NCBI GenBank assembly: GCA_018052995.1 | Contig: JAGPMK010000005.1 | Coordinates: 11,184 to 47,547 of the forward strand | Source: Syntrophorhabdales bacterium | Lineage (GTDB): Bacteria; Desulfobacterota; Syntrophorhabdia; Syntrophorhabdales; Syntrophorhabdaceae | Direction of reading: 5' to 3' | Length of the DNA stretch: 36,364 bases | Shown here: in pieces, positions 16,025 through 22,077 of the stretch | How the letters are laid out: the number at the start of each line of letters is the position of its first letter | Position numbering within the stretch: the first letter of the stretch is position 1 | The notes under the pieces: model-generated | Seen by the model: only the letters and a program-made list of their open reading frames with translations | Databases searched by the model: none | What the model was told of the DNA's origin: nothing | Program-made: the position numbers and the translations under genes

Positions 16025-16756
16025 TCAATGACTGTATGGGCAATAACGATTAAGTTCTAATATCTTTGCAGCACCAGCCACAGAAACACCATAAAAAATA
16101 ACTGGTTTAGTCTTTATAAAATCAGTGATAGTGCTATTAACACAGGATGAGCCGGTAGCAAGAATAATATCGCACCAGGAAAGAACCCCATCTTGCCTTT
16201 CAGGGCCTTCTATGATGAGATTAAATTTTTCTTTACCAATATTTTCTTTATCAAGGTCAAGGACGCGGATTTGAAATGCCCTGGATAGTTCTTCTATCAT
16301 GGCAGGTTGAAAGCCAATAAAGGCTATTTTAGGAGCCCCAAATCGTTCTCTTATTACTTCTACAAATCTTTTTGCACAAAGGCCTGGCTCCTTATCTTTG
16401 CAGTGTATAGTGCCATCAATAAGTCCAAAGTATCTCATTACAGCGTTAAGACTTGCTATAAACAGGGCTTTTTGAAAATTGTTGGTTAAAGGAAATTCTG
16501 TAACATCACGGAGGATTCCATCAAACCCTCCTGGTGTATCTGTAAATGCCTGACCCTTAGCCCCTCTAAAGTTTGCCTCGATCATCACCTCTTTGCCTTT
16601 TAAAAGAGGATAGTCATTACGTTCAGGTCTACCTATCGCATCCTCTGCATTTAGCGTCCATGCAGAAACGACTTCCAGATGCTCATCCATTACACCTTTT
16701 TCCTCTAATATCTCCATAAATCTCCGTCTTAATAATCCATAAAAGTCTGGTCCCAT
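16025..16756 (-). CDS. DUF4213/DUF364 protein (putative metal-chelation family)
   Basis: A 243-residue protein with the two-part architecture of the DUF364 family: an N-terminal enolase-fold-like DUF4213 region (to about residue 120) and a C-terminal Rossmann-like DUF364 domain. The DUF364 part shows KIAFIGFQPAMIEELSRAF, then DIILATGSSCVNSTITDF and PVIFYGVSVAGAAKIL. Family members are annotated as putative heavy-metal chelation proteins and often lie beside metal or oxyanion transporters; their reaction is not established to my knowledge. Here it is the first intact gene of the molybdate/tungstate-type operon, with a good GGAGGA ribosome site. Several cysteines (CKDKEPGLC, SWCD, SSC, RYC) could bind metal, which is only a guess. 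Confidence 0.75.
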   Translation of the reverse strand: MGPDFYGLLRRRFMEILEEKGVMDEHLEVVSAWTLNAEDAIGRPERNDYPLLKGKEVMIEANFRGAKGQAFTDTPGGFDGILRDVTEFPLTNNFQKALFIASLNAVMRYFGLIDGTIHCKDKEPGLCAKRFVEVIRERFGAPKIAFIGFQPAMIEELSRAFQIRVLDLDKENIGKEKFNLIIEGPERQDGVLSWCDIILATGSSCVNSTITDFIKTKPVIFYGVSVAGAAKILELNRYCPYSH

Positions 16757-16792
16757 ATCTCCTCCTTAATTATAAGGATTATCCTGATCTCC

Positions 16793-16981
16793 AGTTTAGC
16801 TGGCAAGACAAATTCCTCTCCATCAGGTTTCTTTTCGCCAATCCATTTATATGTCTCCTCAGGTGTCATAAAATAATGATATTTTTTTAAAGATTACTCT
16901 GCCTTCATGGGAAAGAACAAAATCTATAAGCCTCTGGGTCTTTGTTATAAGAAGAACTTGAATAAACATGATGGCATTCCT
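16793..16981 (-). pseudogene. Decayed C-terminal remnant of a second substrate-binding protein gene
   Basis: On the minus strand this stretch reads RLIDFVLSHEGRVIFKK and, after a one-base shift in a run of seven A's, KYHYFMTPEETYKWIGEKKP. It parallels the C-terminus of the intact neighbour (NFIDFLLMDGKEIFKKYHYF, then EEAFQFVGEKKP). The N-terminal four-fifths are missing, so this is a duplicated and mostly deleted binding-protein gene. It occupies the 5' leader of the operon, and a promoter directly upstream survives. Confidence 0.78.
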
Positions 16982-17016
16982 AATATCGTTATATATTTAT
17001 AGTAATAGCGATGCTT

Positions 17017-17045
17017 ATTTTAATTTAAAAAACAAAGTCTGTCAA
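17017..17045 (-). promoter_or_regulatory. Predicted promoter of the ABC/DUF364 operon
   Basis: Minus strand: TTGACA (17045-17040), exactly 17 bases, TAAAAT (17022-17017). This is the best minus-strand promoter upstream of the transporter genes. It lies about 260 bases before the DUF364 start, immediately ahead of the binding-protein remnant, so it probably once served that gene and now drives the operon through the remnant. Confidence 0.6.
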
Positions 17046-17204
17046 GAAATATAATAAATCAGGTAGCAAATCTCGGTGAATATTGTTCATCCACCTTTTT
17101 CCCTTGATGATCATCTTATTTGGATATAATACAAAAGTGGTGTATCAATCTGATAGGATAAAAAGGGCTTTTTTAATGTCTTTTAAGGGGGTGTTGAATA
17201 GAGG

Positions 17205-17240
17205 ACGAAAAAAGATAGGGGAAGCAGATAGCCTCCCCTT
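17205..17240 (-). terminator. Intrinsic terminator downstream of the mazF fragment
   Basis: On the minus strand GGGGAGGC, a five-base loop, and GCTTCCCC form an 8-bp stem with one wobble pair (17238-17218), followed by TATCTTTTTTC. It reads in the same direction as mazEF and ends about 32 bases past the truncated mazF stop. Confidence 0.65.
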
Positions 17241-17271
17241 TGGCTTTAATTTTAGGCCTCTTCCAAATCCT

Positions 17272-17460
17272 TTATTCAAGGGTCAAGGGAAACCCGGCTC
17301 TCTGGGGCTTACTTGTGAGTGTCATAGCTATTACCGTCCCGGAGCGTTCGTTGAAGACGTCATGACTGAGTATCAGAACCGGGCGCAGGCCTGACTGCTC
17401 CCGGCCTTTAGTCGGATTAAGGTCAGCCCATCGGATTTCACCTCTCAGTATTCTGGCCAT
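17272..17460 (-). pseudogene. mazF: Truncated MazF/PemK-family endoribonuclease toxin
   Basis: 62 residues, about half the usual 105-120 of MazF toxins. The N-terminal half is clear: LRGEIRWADLNPTKGREQSG, then LRPVLILSHDVFN and VIAMTLTSKPQ. The arginine (RPV) and threonine (TLTS) used for RNA cleavage in MazF homologues are kept, but the frame ends at FPLTLE-stop, and the C-terminal strands and helix that complete the fold are gone. Downstream DNA shows no continuation in any frame I could read. It starts 16 bases inside the antitoxin gene, the usual coupling. Likely inactive; a short functional form is not excluded. Confidence 0.75.
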
Positions 17461-17687
17461 TGGCTCATATCCTCAGTCATTCCTTCTTCAGCCATGGCTT
17501 TCTCAAGGGCGGGTTGAAGTTTTGCGCATTCCTTAGCGAGCCGGCTGCGTTTCATACGGAGAAGTTTTTCACTTACTGTTTCTTGAATTGCCTGACTGCG
17601 GCTTTGGAAGACATGTTGGTTAACCAGCCTATCCAATTCACCAATAAATTGTTCGTCCAATGTAATGGCTATTTTCTCTTTGCCCAT
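17445..17687 (-). CDS. Ribbon-helix-helix antitoxin (MazE/CopG type)
   Basis: An 80-residue antitoxin-like protein. The N-terminus (KIAITLDEQFIGELDRLVNQ, then SRSQAIQETVSEKL) has the ribbon-helix-helix pattern: a short beta strand, then two helices for DNA binding. The acidic C-terminus (EEGMTEDMSQWPEY) is the type that wraps a MazF-like toxin. The ATG follows GGGGG about six bases upstream. It overlaps the mazF fragment by 16 bases. A 25-bp palindrome covering the -10 region lies just upstream and probably is its own operator. With the toxin truncated it may be an orphan repressor. Confidence 0.82.
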   Translation of the reverse strand: MGKEKIAITLDEQFIGELDRLVNQHVFQSRSQAIQETVSEKLLRMKRSRLAKECAKLQPALEKAMAEEGMTEDMSQWPEY

Positions 17688-17698
17688 GTTTATCCCCC

Positions 17699-17723
17699 TT
17701 GGTATTATAATATATCATACCAA
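17699..17723 (-). promoter_or_regulatory. Palindromic operator over the mazEF promoter
   Basis: TTGGTAT (17699-17705) and ATACCAA (17717-17723) are perfect 7-bp half sites around an AT core containing, on the minus strand, TATGAT and TATAAT -10-like hexamers. It lies 12 to 36 bases before the antitoxin ATG. This placement is typical of autorepression by a ribbon-helix-helix antitoxin. A matching -35 is weak. Confidence 0.6.
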
Positions 17724-17751
17724 ATAGTCATGTATGCAATTTATTTTCCAG

Positions 17752-17815
17752 GCAGAACGACGGCTTCAGCGGGCGGCCCGCTTTTTGGCCGATCCGCTGG
17801 ATTGACTCGTTAAAT
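17752..17815 (-). repeat. attC-like recombination site (64 bp) of the first cassette
   Basis: In cassette orientation (minus strand) it opens with the R'' box ATTTAAC, a match to RYYYAAC, and closes with GTTCTGC at the R' position. GTTCTGC keeps the cleaved GTT but not the RRR that follows it. In between is an imperfect palindrome: AACGA/TCGTT, a mismatched spacer, CAGCGG/CCGCTG, a two-versus-one base bulge, CGGCC/GGCCG, and an A-rich loop. The R box, unpaired spacer, L box with extrahelical bases and terminal loop are the features IntI recognises in the folded bottom strand. The DUF2442 stop codon lies inside it, as cassette genes often end in their attC. Confidence 0.7.
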
Positions 17816-18080
17816 GAGGTCTTGTTTTCCACTTCAGGGGATATTTTTCCGGATTTTCAAGATTATCAATCTCCAAATCTACGTCTAATTCCGGCCAGTA
17901 TAAGTGATAACCGTGAAGCAGTTGAACAGTCTGTATTGATTTTAGAGTTTGATCTCTAAAATAGGGATAATCTTTGTAGCTGAGAAAGTACTCCCTTCCT
18001 TTTACAAACAGCCAAATGCCAAAAGGTGTAATATTCTCAACGCTTACCAAAATGCTTTCGCCATTCTTGGATGATTTCAT
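17766..18080 (-). CDS. DUF2442 domain protein (putative toxin-antitoxin partner)
   Basis: 104 residues from the ATG at 18080, which has GAGGAG eight bases upstream; an ATG 33 bases earlier lacks such a site. ILVSVENITPFGIWLFVKGR and EYFLSYKDYPYFRDQTL, then LYWPELDVDLEIDNLENPEK, are typical of DUF2442 proteins, which often sit beside DUF4160 genes as here. The final residues (SSGSAKKRAAR) are encoded by the attC-like palindrome and are probably not conserved. It overlaps the DUF4160 gene by 44 bases. The biochemical role of the family is not established to my knowledge; a toxin-antitoxin pair is the usual proposal. Confidence 0.8.
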   Translation of the reverse strand: MKSSKNGESILVSVENITPFGIWLFVKGREYFLSYKDYPYFRDQTLKSIQTVQLLHGYHLYWPELDVDLEIDNLENPEKYPLKWKTRPHLTSQSSGSAKKRAAR

Positions 18081-18279
18081 CTTTATGCTCCTCAATGATA
18101 CCTTGGATTTCACCCAGTTTTCTCGGATTCAGCTTATGATATGTAGCCAATGACACGATGGGCTCCAGCCAGAATTTTGCCTCCCCGCTTTCAGATGTCA
18201 CGTGGATATGGATGCGATCTTCTTCATTTGACAGGAAATAAAACCTGTAACCTTTTTCTCTGAAAATTGTGGGGCTCAT
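18037..18279 (-). CDS. DUF4160 domain protein (putative toxin-antitoxin partner)
   Basis: 80 residues, the usual DUF4160 length. The family's core is visible: MSPTIFREKGYRFYFLSNEE, then DRIHIHVTSESGEAKFWLEP, with the conserved HIHV segment, and a helical C-terminus (LGEIQGIIEEHKDEIIQEWR). It is the first gene of the first integron cassette, about 50 bases inside the cassette start. No good ribosome site precedes the ATG, so translation may be weak. It would be transcribed from the cassette promoter at 18363-18391. Confidence 0.8.
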   Translation of the reverse strand: MSPTIFREKGYRFYFLSNEEDRIHIHVTSESGEAKFWLEPIVSLATYHKLNPRKLGEIQGIIEEHKDEIIQEWRKHFGKR

Positions 18280-18324
18280 ATTTTACGCGCTACCATATAT
18301 CTTGGATTCTTGCATTTCATTCAC

Positions 18325-18331
18325 ATTTAAC
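18325..18331 (-). other. Putative attI/cassette core site GTTAAAT
   Basis: On the minus strand GTTAAAT matches GTTRRRY. It lies between the cassette promoter and the first cassette gene, where attI should be. Its TTAAAT is the complement of the ATTTAA in the attC R'' box at 17815-17809, as expected if both come from one circular cassette. A 7-base match alone could be chance; its position and complementarity give it weight. Confidence 0.55.
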
Positions 18332-18362
18332 AACTAATATACCCCTTTCTTTTTTTTCTTAC

Positions 18363-18391
18363 ATTCTGCTACCCGTATTTTTAGATGTCAA
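18363..18391 (-). promoter_or_regulatory. Predicted cassette promoter (Pc-like)
   Basis: Minus strand: TTGACA (18391-18386), 17-base spacer, CAGAAT (18368-18363; four of six matches to TATAAT). It lies between the integrase pseudogene and the core site and faces the cassettes. The expected transcript start is near 18356, giving a leader of about 77 bases for the DUF4160 gene. Confidence 0.55.
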
Positions 18392-18476
18392 GAGAAAAAC
18401 CGAGATTCATTAGATTATTATTTGCTTTTATATCGTATTTGCATGCTAACACTATAAAAAAAGATGGAAGTTTTAT

Positions 18477-18941
18477 ATGGCTCTATCGTCAAGCAGGTTA
18501 AAAGATTTGTTGTCTGATTTCCAGAGGTTTCTTTTTGAAAGAGATTTAGTGCCTGAAAAGTATTACCATTCTATGTATTGAGGGTCCGTCAGTTCCTCTC
18601 ATTCGCAAATAAAGAGGCAGAAAAAGGCATAGAGATACTGACCCAGAGATTCCTTGATCACTTAAGGCAAAAGGAACATTTAAGTGATGGGCTTATACAA
18701 CAGGCCGATGATGCCTTGAGGCTCTATCTTCATTATGAGGAAGGCATAAAATCTAAGGAAGGCGCTTGCGCAAGAGATTCAGAAACATGCCTTTTCGTCG
18801 GTTACCGGCATATTAAACGAGATGAAACGCCTCATAAGACTTAAACACTATTCATACAGTACAGAACAGACATATCTTGACAGGACAAGATGTTTTTTGC
18901 TTACGTCTAATCTCAAAAAGGCAGCAGTTTTTGTGGAATAG
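18477..18941 (+). pseudogene. Integron-type tyrosine recombinase (IntI-like) pseudogene, N-terminal part only
   Basis: Three frames must be joined. From the ATG at 18477, FQRFLFERDLVPEKYYHSMY ends in a stop at 18579-18581. The second frame continues VRQFLSFANKEAEKGIEILT, then LDHLRQKEHLSDG and ADDALRLYLHYEE. After another shift near 18798, GILNEMKRLIRLKHYSYSTE and QTYLDRTRCFLLTSNLKKAA run to a stop at 18941. The segment RLKHYSYSTEQTYLDxxRxF is the N-terminal SAM-like core-binding motif of integron integrases (compare YLHYSLRTEQAYVNWVRAF of IntI1). The preceding FL-LVPEKY-VRQFL domain is an N-terminal extension I associate with environmental IntI-like enzymes. The catalytic domain (R...HxxR...Y) is absent. 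A GGAAG ribosome site remains. Confidence 0.75.
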
Positions 18942-19217
18942 GGGGAAAGGAATAGAAAAATAAGCAAGAGAGGGTAAAAAAGAGAACCACATGGATATAA
19001 AATAACACATAATCAGGCTTACTGCCTATGATACAAAGGGTATAAAATGCCTATGTAGAGGGAAATACAGAAAGTTGGGGTTATGCAGAGGTCTTAAAAC
19101 ATCTAAAGAATGTTTTATAAGCCAAAAATGTGGTCCGATTGATTTATCCCTTTAGATAACTTTTCTACCACAATTTTTTTGCAAGGCTTTTTTTGATATG
19201 TTTTAATATTTATATTA
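18942..19217. other. Intergenic region right of the integrase pseudogene, no gene seen
   Basis: I see no coding remnant of the missing integrase catalytic domain in any frame. An 8-bp hairpin with a 7-base loop (AAAACAT/ATGTTTT) lies near 19097-19119, and a small AGGC/GCCT inverted pair lies near 19016. Neither has a U-tract. Confidence 0.3.
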
Positions 19218-19247
19218 TTGCCTCAAATCACGATAATATCTTATAAT
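19218..19247 (+). promoter_or_regulatory. Predicted promoter of the diguanylate cyclase gene
   Basis: TTGCCT (19218-19223), 18-base spacer, perfect TATAAT (19242-19247). It lies 37 bases before the TTG start at 19284. Confidence 0.5.
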
Positions 19248-19283
19248 AATAAAGAAATATTGACTGCTATGCGGTAGGATATA

Positions 19284-21971
19284 TTGAACGATAGTGATAA
19301 AACAAAAAAGCAGCTTATTAAAGAACTTGAGGAGATGCGTCTTCATATATCATCCCTAAAATCAAGCCCTAAAGATATGGACCATGAAAACCCAGAAAAT
19401 CATTATGATGTGGGCGATAATTATAGTAACGAACATAATGAACTTTTAAAACTTGTATTAACCCTCTCCACAAACTTTATCATCTTATCACCCGAAGATA
19501 TTGACGAAGGCATCAACGATGTCCTTAAGGCAATCGGAAACTATGCTGGGGTTGACAGAAGTTATGTATTTCAATTTAGTGAAGATGGCAGGGTAATGAG
19601 CAATACCCATGAGTGGTGTGCAGAAGGAATCCTATCACTGAAGGAATCATCGCAGGGAATACTGTCAGATACTATCCCGTGGTTCAGCAATAGGATTAAA
19701 AATTTTGAGATAGTCTACTTACCTGATACAGATGATACCCCTCTTGAGGCAATAGAGGAAAGGAGGGGTTTTCTTGCAAAAGGGATAAAGTCATTTATAG
19801 CAGTGCCTATAGTGACCGGTTATACAATAATAGGTTTTTTGGGGTTTGAAAGTGTAAGACAAAAGAGGATATGGTCTGATAATATTATATCCCTTATTAG
19901 GATTGTGGGTGAGATATTTGCCAATGCCATAGTGCGGAAGCGTATGGCAATAGCCCTTAATGAGAGCGAATCAAGATACAGAAATATCTTTGAAAATACT
20001 ATCGAGGGTATCTTTCAGATTACCCTTGATGGAAAACTATTAAGCGTTAACCCATCATTTGTGGCTATGTATGGCTATGATTCAGCAGAGGCCATGACTG
20101 AACAGATAAAGGATGTGGAGAAACAGCTCTTTATAGATCCTTTAGAATATTCGAGGTTAAAATGGACACTTGAAGAAAAGGGGTTTATAAGGGGTTATGA
20201 GCTTCAAAGCAGACACAGAGATGGGTCTGCCTTCTGGACATCTATGAATGTCCGTGTAGTGCGCAATGGAAAAAATCAGATTTTATATTTTGAGGGGACC
20301 ATTGAAAACATAAATGAAAAAAAGAAGGCCGAGCAGATGCTCACTAAAGAGAGGGAAATCTTTTCCTCTATTCTTCACAAGGCACCATACGGCGTTATAT
20401 TATCCGATAAGGAGGGGCATTATCTCTATGTAAATCCTGAATTCGTCAATATTACAGGATATACCCTGGAGGATGTGCCTACAGGGAGAGAATGGTTTAG
20501 GAGGGTATTTCCTGATGACCTTACAAGGCAGGAGGCAATAAGGTCCTGGAAGGAGAATATCGGAAAAAAGAATATCGAAAGGGTATATAAGATTGTATGT
20601 AAGAATAATGAGATAAAAGAGATTGAATTCAGGGTTACAGCCACTGACACTGGGGAGACCATTACAATGCTATCTGATGTTACTGAAAGACGTCAGGCAG
20701 AGGAACTCTTCAGGACATTGGCAAATAGCTCACCAGTAGGCGTATATATTATGCAGAAGGGTAAAATAAAGTTTACAAACCTTCATTTTAGGGAGATAAC
20801 CGGTTTTAATGAAAAGGAGCTTATTGATAAGGAACCGCTTGGTGTTGTTTATCCTGACGATGTCCCTAAGGCCATAGAGAATACCCGCAGGATGCTCAGT
20901 GGCGAGAGGACAGCACCCTATGAATTGCGTATTATAACAAAGCAGGGGTCAATAAAATGGATACTCCAGAGTATTACAGCAATTCAGTTTAAGGGCAGAA
21001 ACGCAGCCCTGGCAAGCTTTCTTGATATCTCTGATACAAAACATATAGAATTAAGGCTTAAGGAATCAGAAGAGCGATACAGGATCCTTACCGAACAATC
21101 ACCTGTGGGCATCTATCTTATACAGAATAGACTATTCAGGTATGTAAATAAAACATTTGCAGATATCCATGGCTATATGCCAGATGAGATAATAAACAGG
21201 CTTTCTCCAAAAGACCTCACCGTTGATACAGAAGGCAAAACAATCGAACAGATTGTAAAAAATATCTGGAATGATAAGGGGGGAATGAGAGCTGATATCT
21301 TAATTCGCAGAAAGGATGGCACTGTGAGAAACGGTGAGATATACGGCTCTAAGGTGATATATGATGGCAGGCCTGCTGTTCTGGGGACATTACTTGATGT
21401 AACAGAGAAAAAGCAGATGGAGGATAAGCTTAAAACACTTTCTGTTACCGATGAACTGACAGGGCTATATAACAGAAGAGGCTTCTTTACCTTGTCTGAG
21501 CAACAGTTTAAGATGTCAAAACGTCTTGGAAAAAACATGATTCTTTTCTTTACAGATATGGATGGCTTAAAATGGGTAAATGATAATATAGGACATAAAG
21601 AGGGGGATAAGGCACTGGTTGTCTTTGCCAGGATATTAAAGAATACATTCAGGGAATCGGATATTATAGGCCGTCTTGGCGGGGATGAGTTTGCGGTCCT
21701 TGCCTTATCTACAGGTTTCACAAACCCTGAGCTACTTATTAAACGGTTAAATAGTGCTGTTGATAGTTATAATGCCAGGGAAAAACTACCCTACAGGATA
21801 TGCTTCAGCATAGGTTTTGTTGAATATGATCCTATGAGTCACAATTCTCTGGAAGAGCTTGTATCAATTGCAGACGATCTCATGTATTCTGAAAAGAAAA
21901 GAAAGAAGGAGAGAGGTCTCTATTCTATAAAAACCATGACAGAAAAGGAAGTCTCGGACATATCCGCTTAG
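19284..21971 (+). CDS. GAF-PAS(x4)-GGDEF diguanylate cyclase
   Basis: An 895-residue cytosolic sensor that should make cyclic di-GMP from two GTP. A short coiled N-terminus (KTKKQLIKELEEMRLHISSL) leads to a GAF domain at about 50-220, with hydrophobic SFIAVPI and IIGFLGFES strands. Four PAS domains with PAC tails follow (about 228-350, 355-475, 478-597, 600-718), each opening with an SESRYRNIFENTIEGIF-like helix. The GGDEF domain is at about 722-885. The active site GGDEF is intact at 799-803. RESD at 790-793, five residues before it, is an RxxD inhibitory site, so product feedback is expected. No EAL domain or membrane segment is seen. The start is TTG with GTAGGA upstream; the N-terminal coil supports it. 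Its ligand is unknown. Confidence 0.9.
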   Translation: MNDSDKTKKQLIKELEEMRLHISSLKSSPKDMDHENPENHYDVGDNYSNEHNELLKLVLTLSTNFIILSPEDIDEGINDVLKAIGNYAGVDRSYVFQFSEDGRVMSNTHEWCAEGILSLKESSQGILSDTIPWFSNRIKNFEIVYLPDTDDTPLEAIEERRGFLAKGIKSFIAVPIVTGYTIIGFLGFESVRQKRIWSDNIISLIRIVGEIFANAIVRKRMAIALNESESRYRNIFENTIEGIFQITLDGKLLSVNPSFVAMYGYDSAEAMTEQIKDVEKQLFIDPLEYSRLKWTLEEKGFIRGYELQSRHRDGSAFWTSMNVRVVRNGKNQILYFEGTIENINEKKKAEQMLTKEREIFSSILHKAPYGVILSDKEGHYLYVNPEFVNITGYTLEDVPTGREWFRRVFPDDLTRQEAIRSWKENIGKKNIERVYKIVCKNNEIKEIEFRVTATDTGETITMLSDVTERRQAEELFRTLANSSPVGVYIMQKGKIKFTNLHFREITGFNEKELIDKEPLGVVYPDDVPKAIENTRRMLSGERTAPYELRIITKQGSIKWILQSITAIQFKGRNAALASFLDISDTKHIELRLKESEERYRILTEQSPVGIYLIQNRLFRYVNKTFADIHGYMPDEIINRLSPKDLTVDTEGKTIEQIVKNIWNDKGGMRADILIRRKDGTVRNGEIYGSKVIYDGRPAVLGTLLDVTEKKQMEDKLKTLSVTDELTGLYNRRGFFTLSEQQFKMSKRLGKNMILFFTDMDGLKWVNDNIGHKEGDKALVVFARILKNTFRESDIIGRLGGDEFAVLALSTGFTNPELLIKRLNSAVDSYNAREKLPYRICFSIGFVEYDPMSHNSLEELVSIADDLMYSEKKRKKERGLYSIKTMTEKEVSDISA

Positions 21972-22077
21972 TGATCTCTTCATAGAGAGGTTTAATTTAT
22001 TTTGTTCTGTTTTTCACAAAATTATGGAAAAACAAACATATCTTATGATATACAAAGAAAGACAAAATTAAAAAAAT

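Larger units (their letters stand above)
17272..18941. mobile_element. Decayed chromosomal integron: intI pseudogene plus two cassettes
   Basis: The parts are arranged as in an integron. A broken integron-type integrase gene reads right (18477-18941). A promoter and a GTTRRRY core site lie on its left and face the other way. Two toxin-antitoxin-like gene pairs run away from it on the minus strand, separated by a 64-base attC-like imperfect palindrome. The first cassette would run from 18330 down to 17758 (573 bp): it begins TTAAAT and its attC begins ATTTAAC, the complement required for a single excised circle. The second cassette begins TTCTGC at 17757 and is cut inside mazF, with no GCAGAAC partner found downstream. 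The integrase lacks its catalytic domain, so the element cannot move unaided. Confidence 0.72.

Noticed and set aside
17083-17394. Plus-strand open frame of 103 codons opposite the mazF fragment
   Set aside because: It overlaps the clear MazF coding frame and the terminator in antisense, has no ribosome site and no recognisable protein pattern.
17767-17786. GC-rich hairpin AGCGGG/CCCGCT followed by TTTTT on the plus strand, looking like an intrinsic terminator
   Set aside because: No plus-strand gene lies upstream to terminate. The longer palindrome 17752-17815, with RYYYAAC and GTT ends, explains it better as an attC-like site.
18578-18844. An 88-codon frame that could be annotated as a separate hypothetical gene
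   Set aside because: Its sequence continues the integrase reading from 18477 and is continued in another frame after 18798, so it is one segment of the pseudogene.
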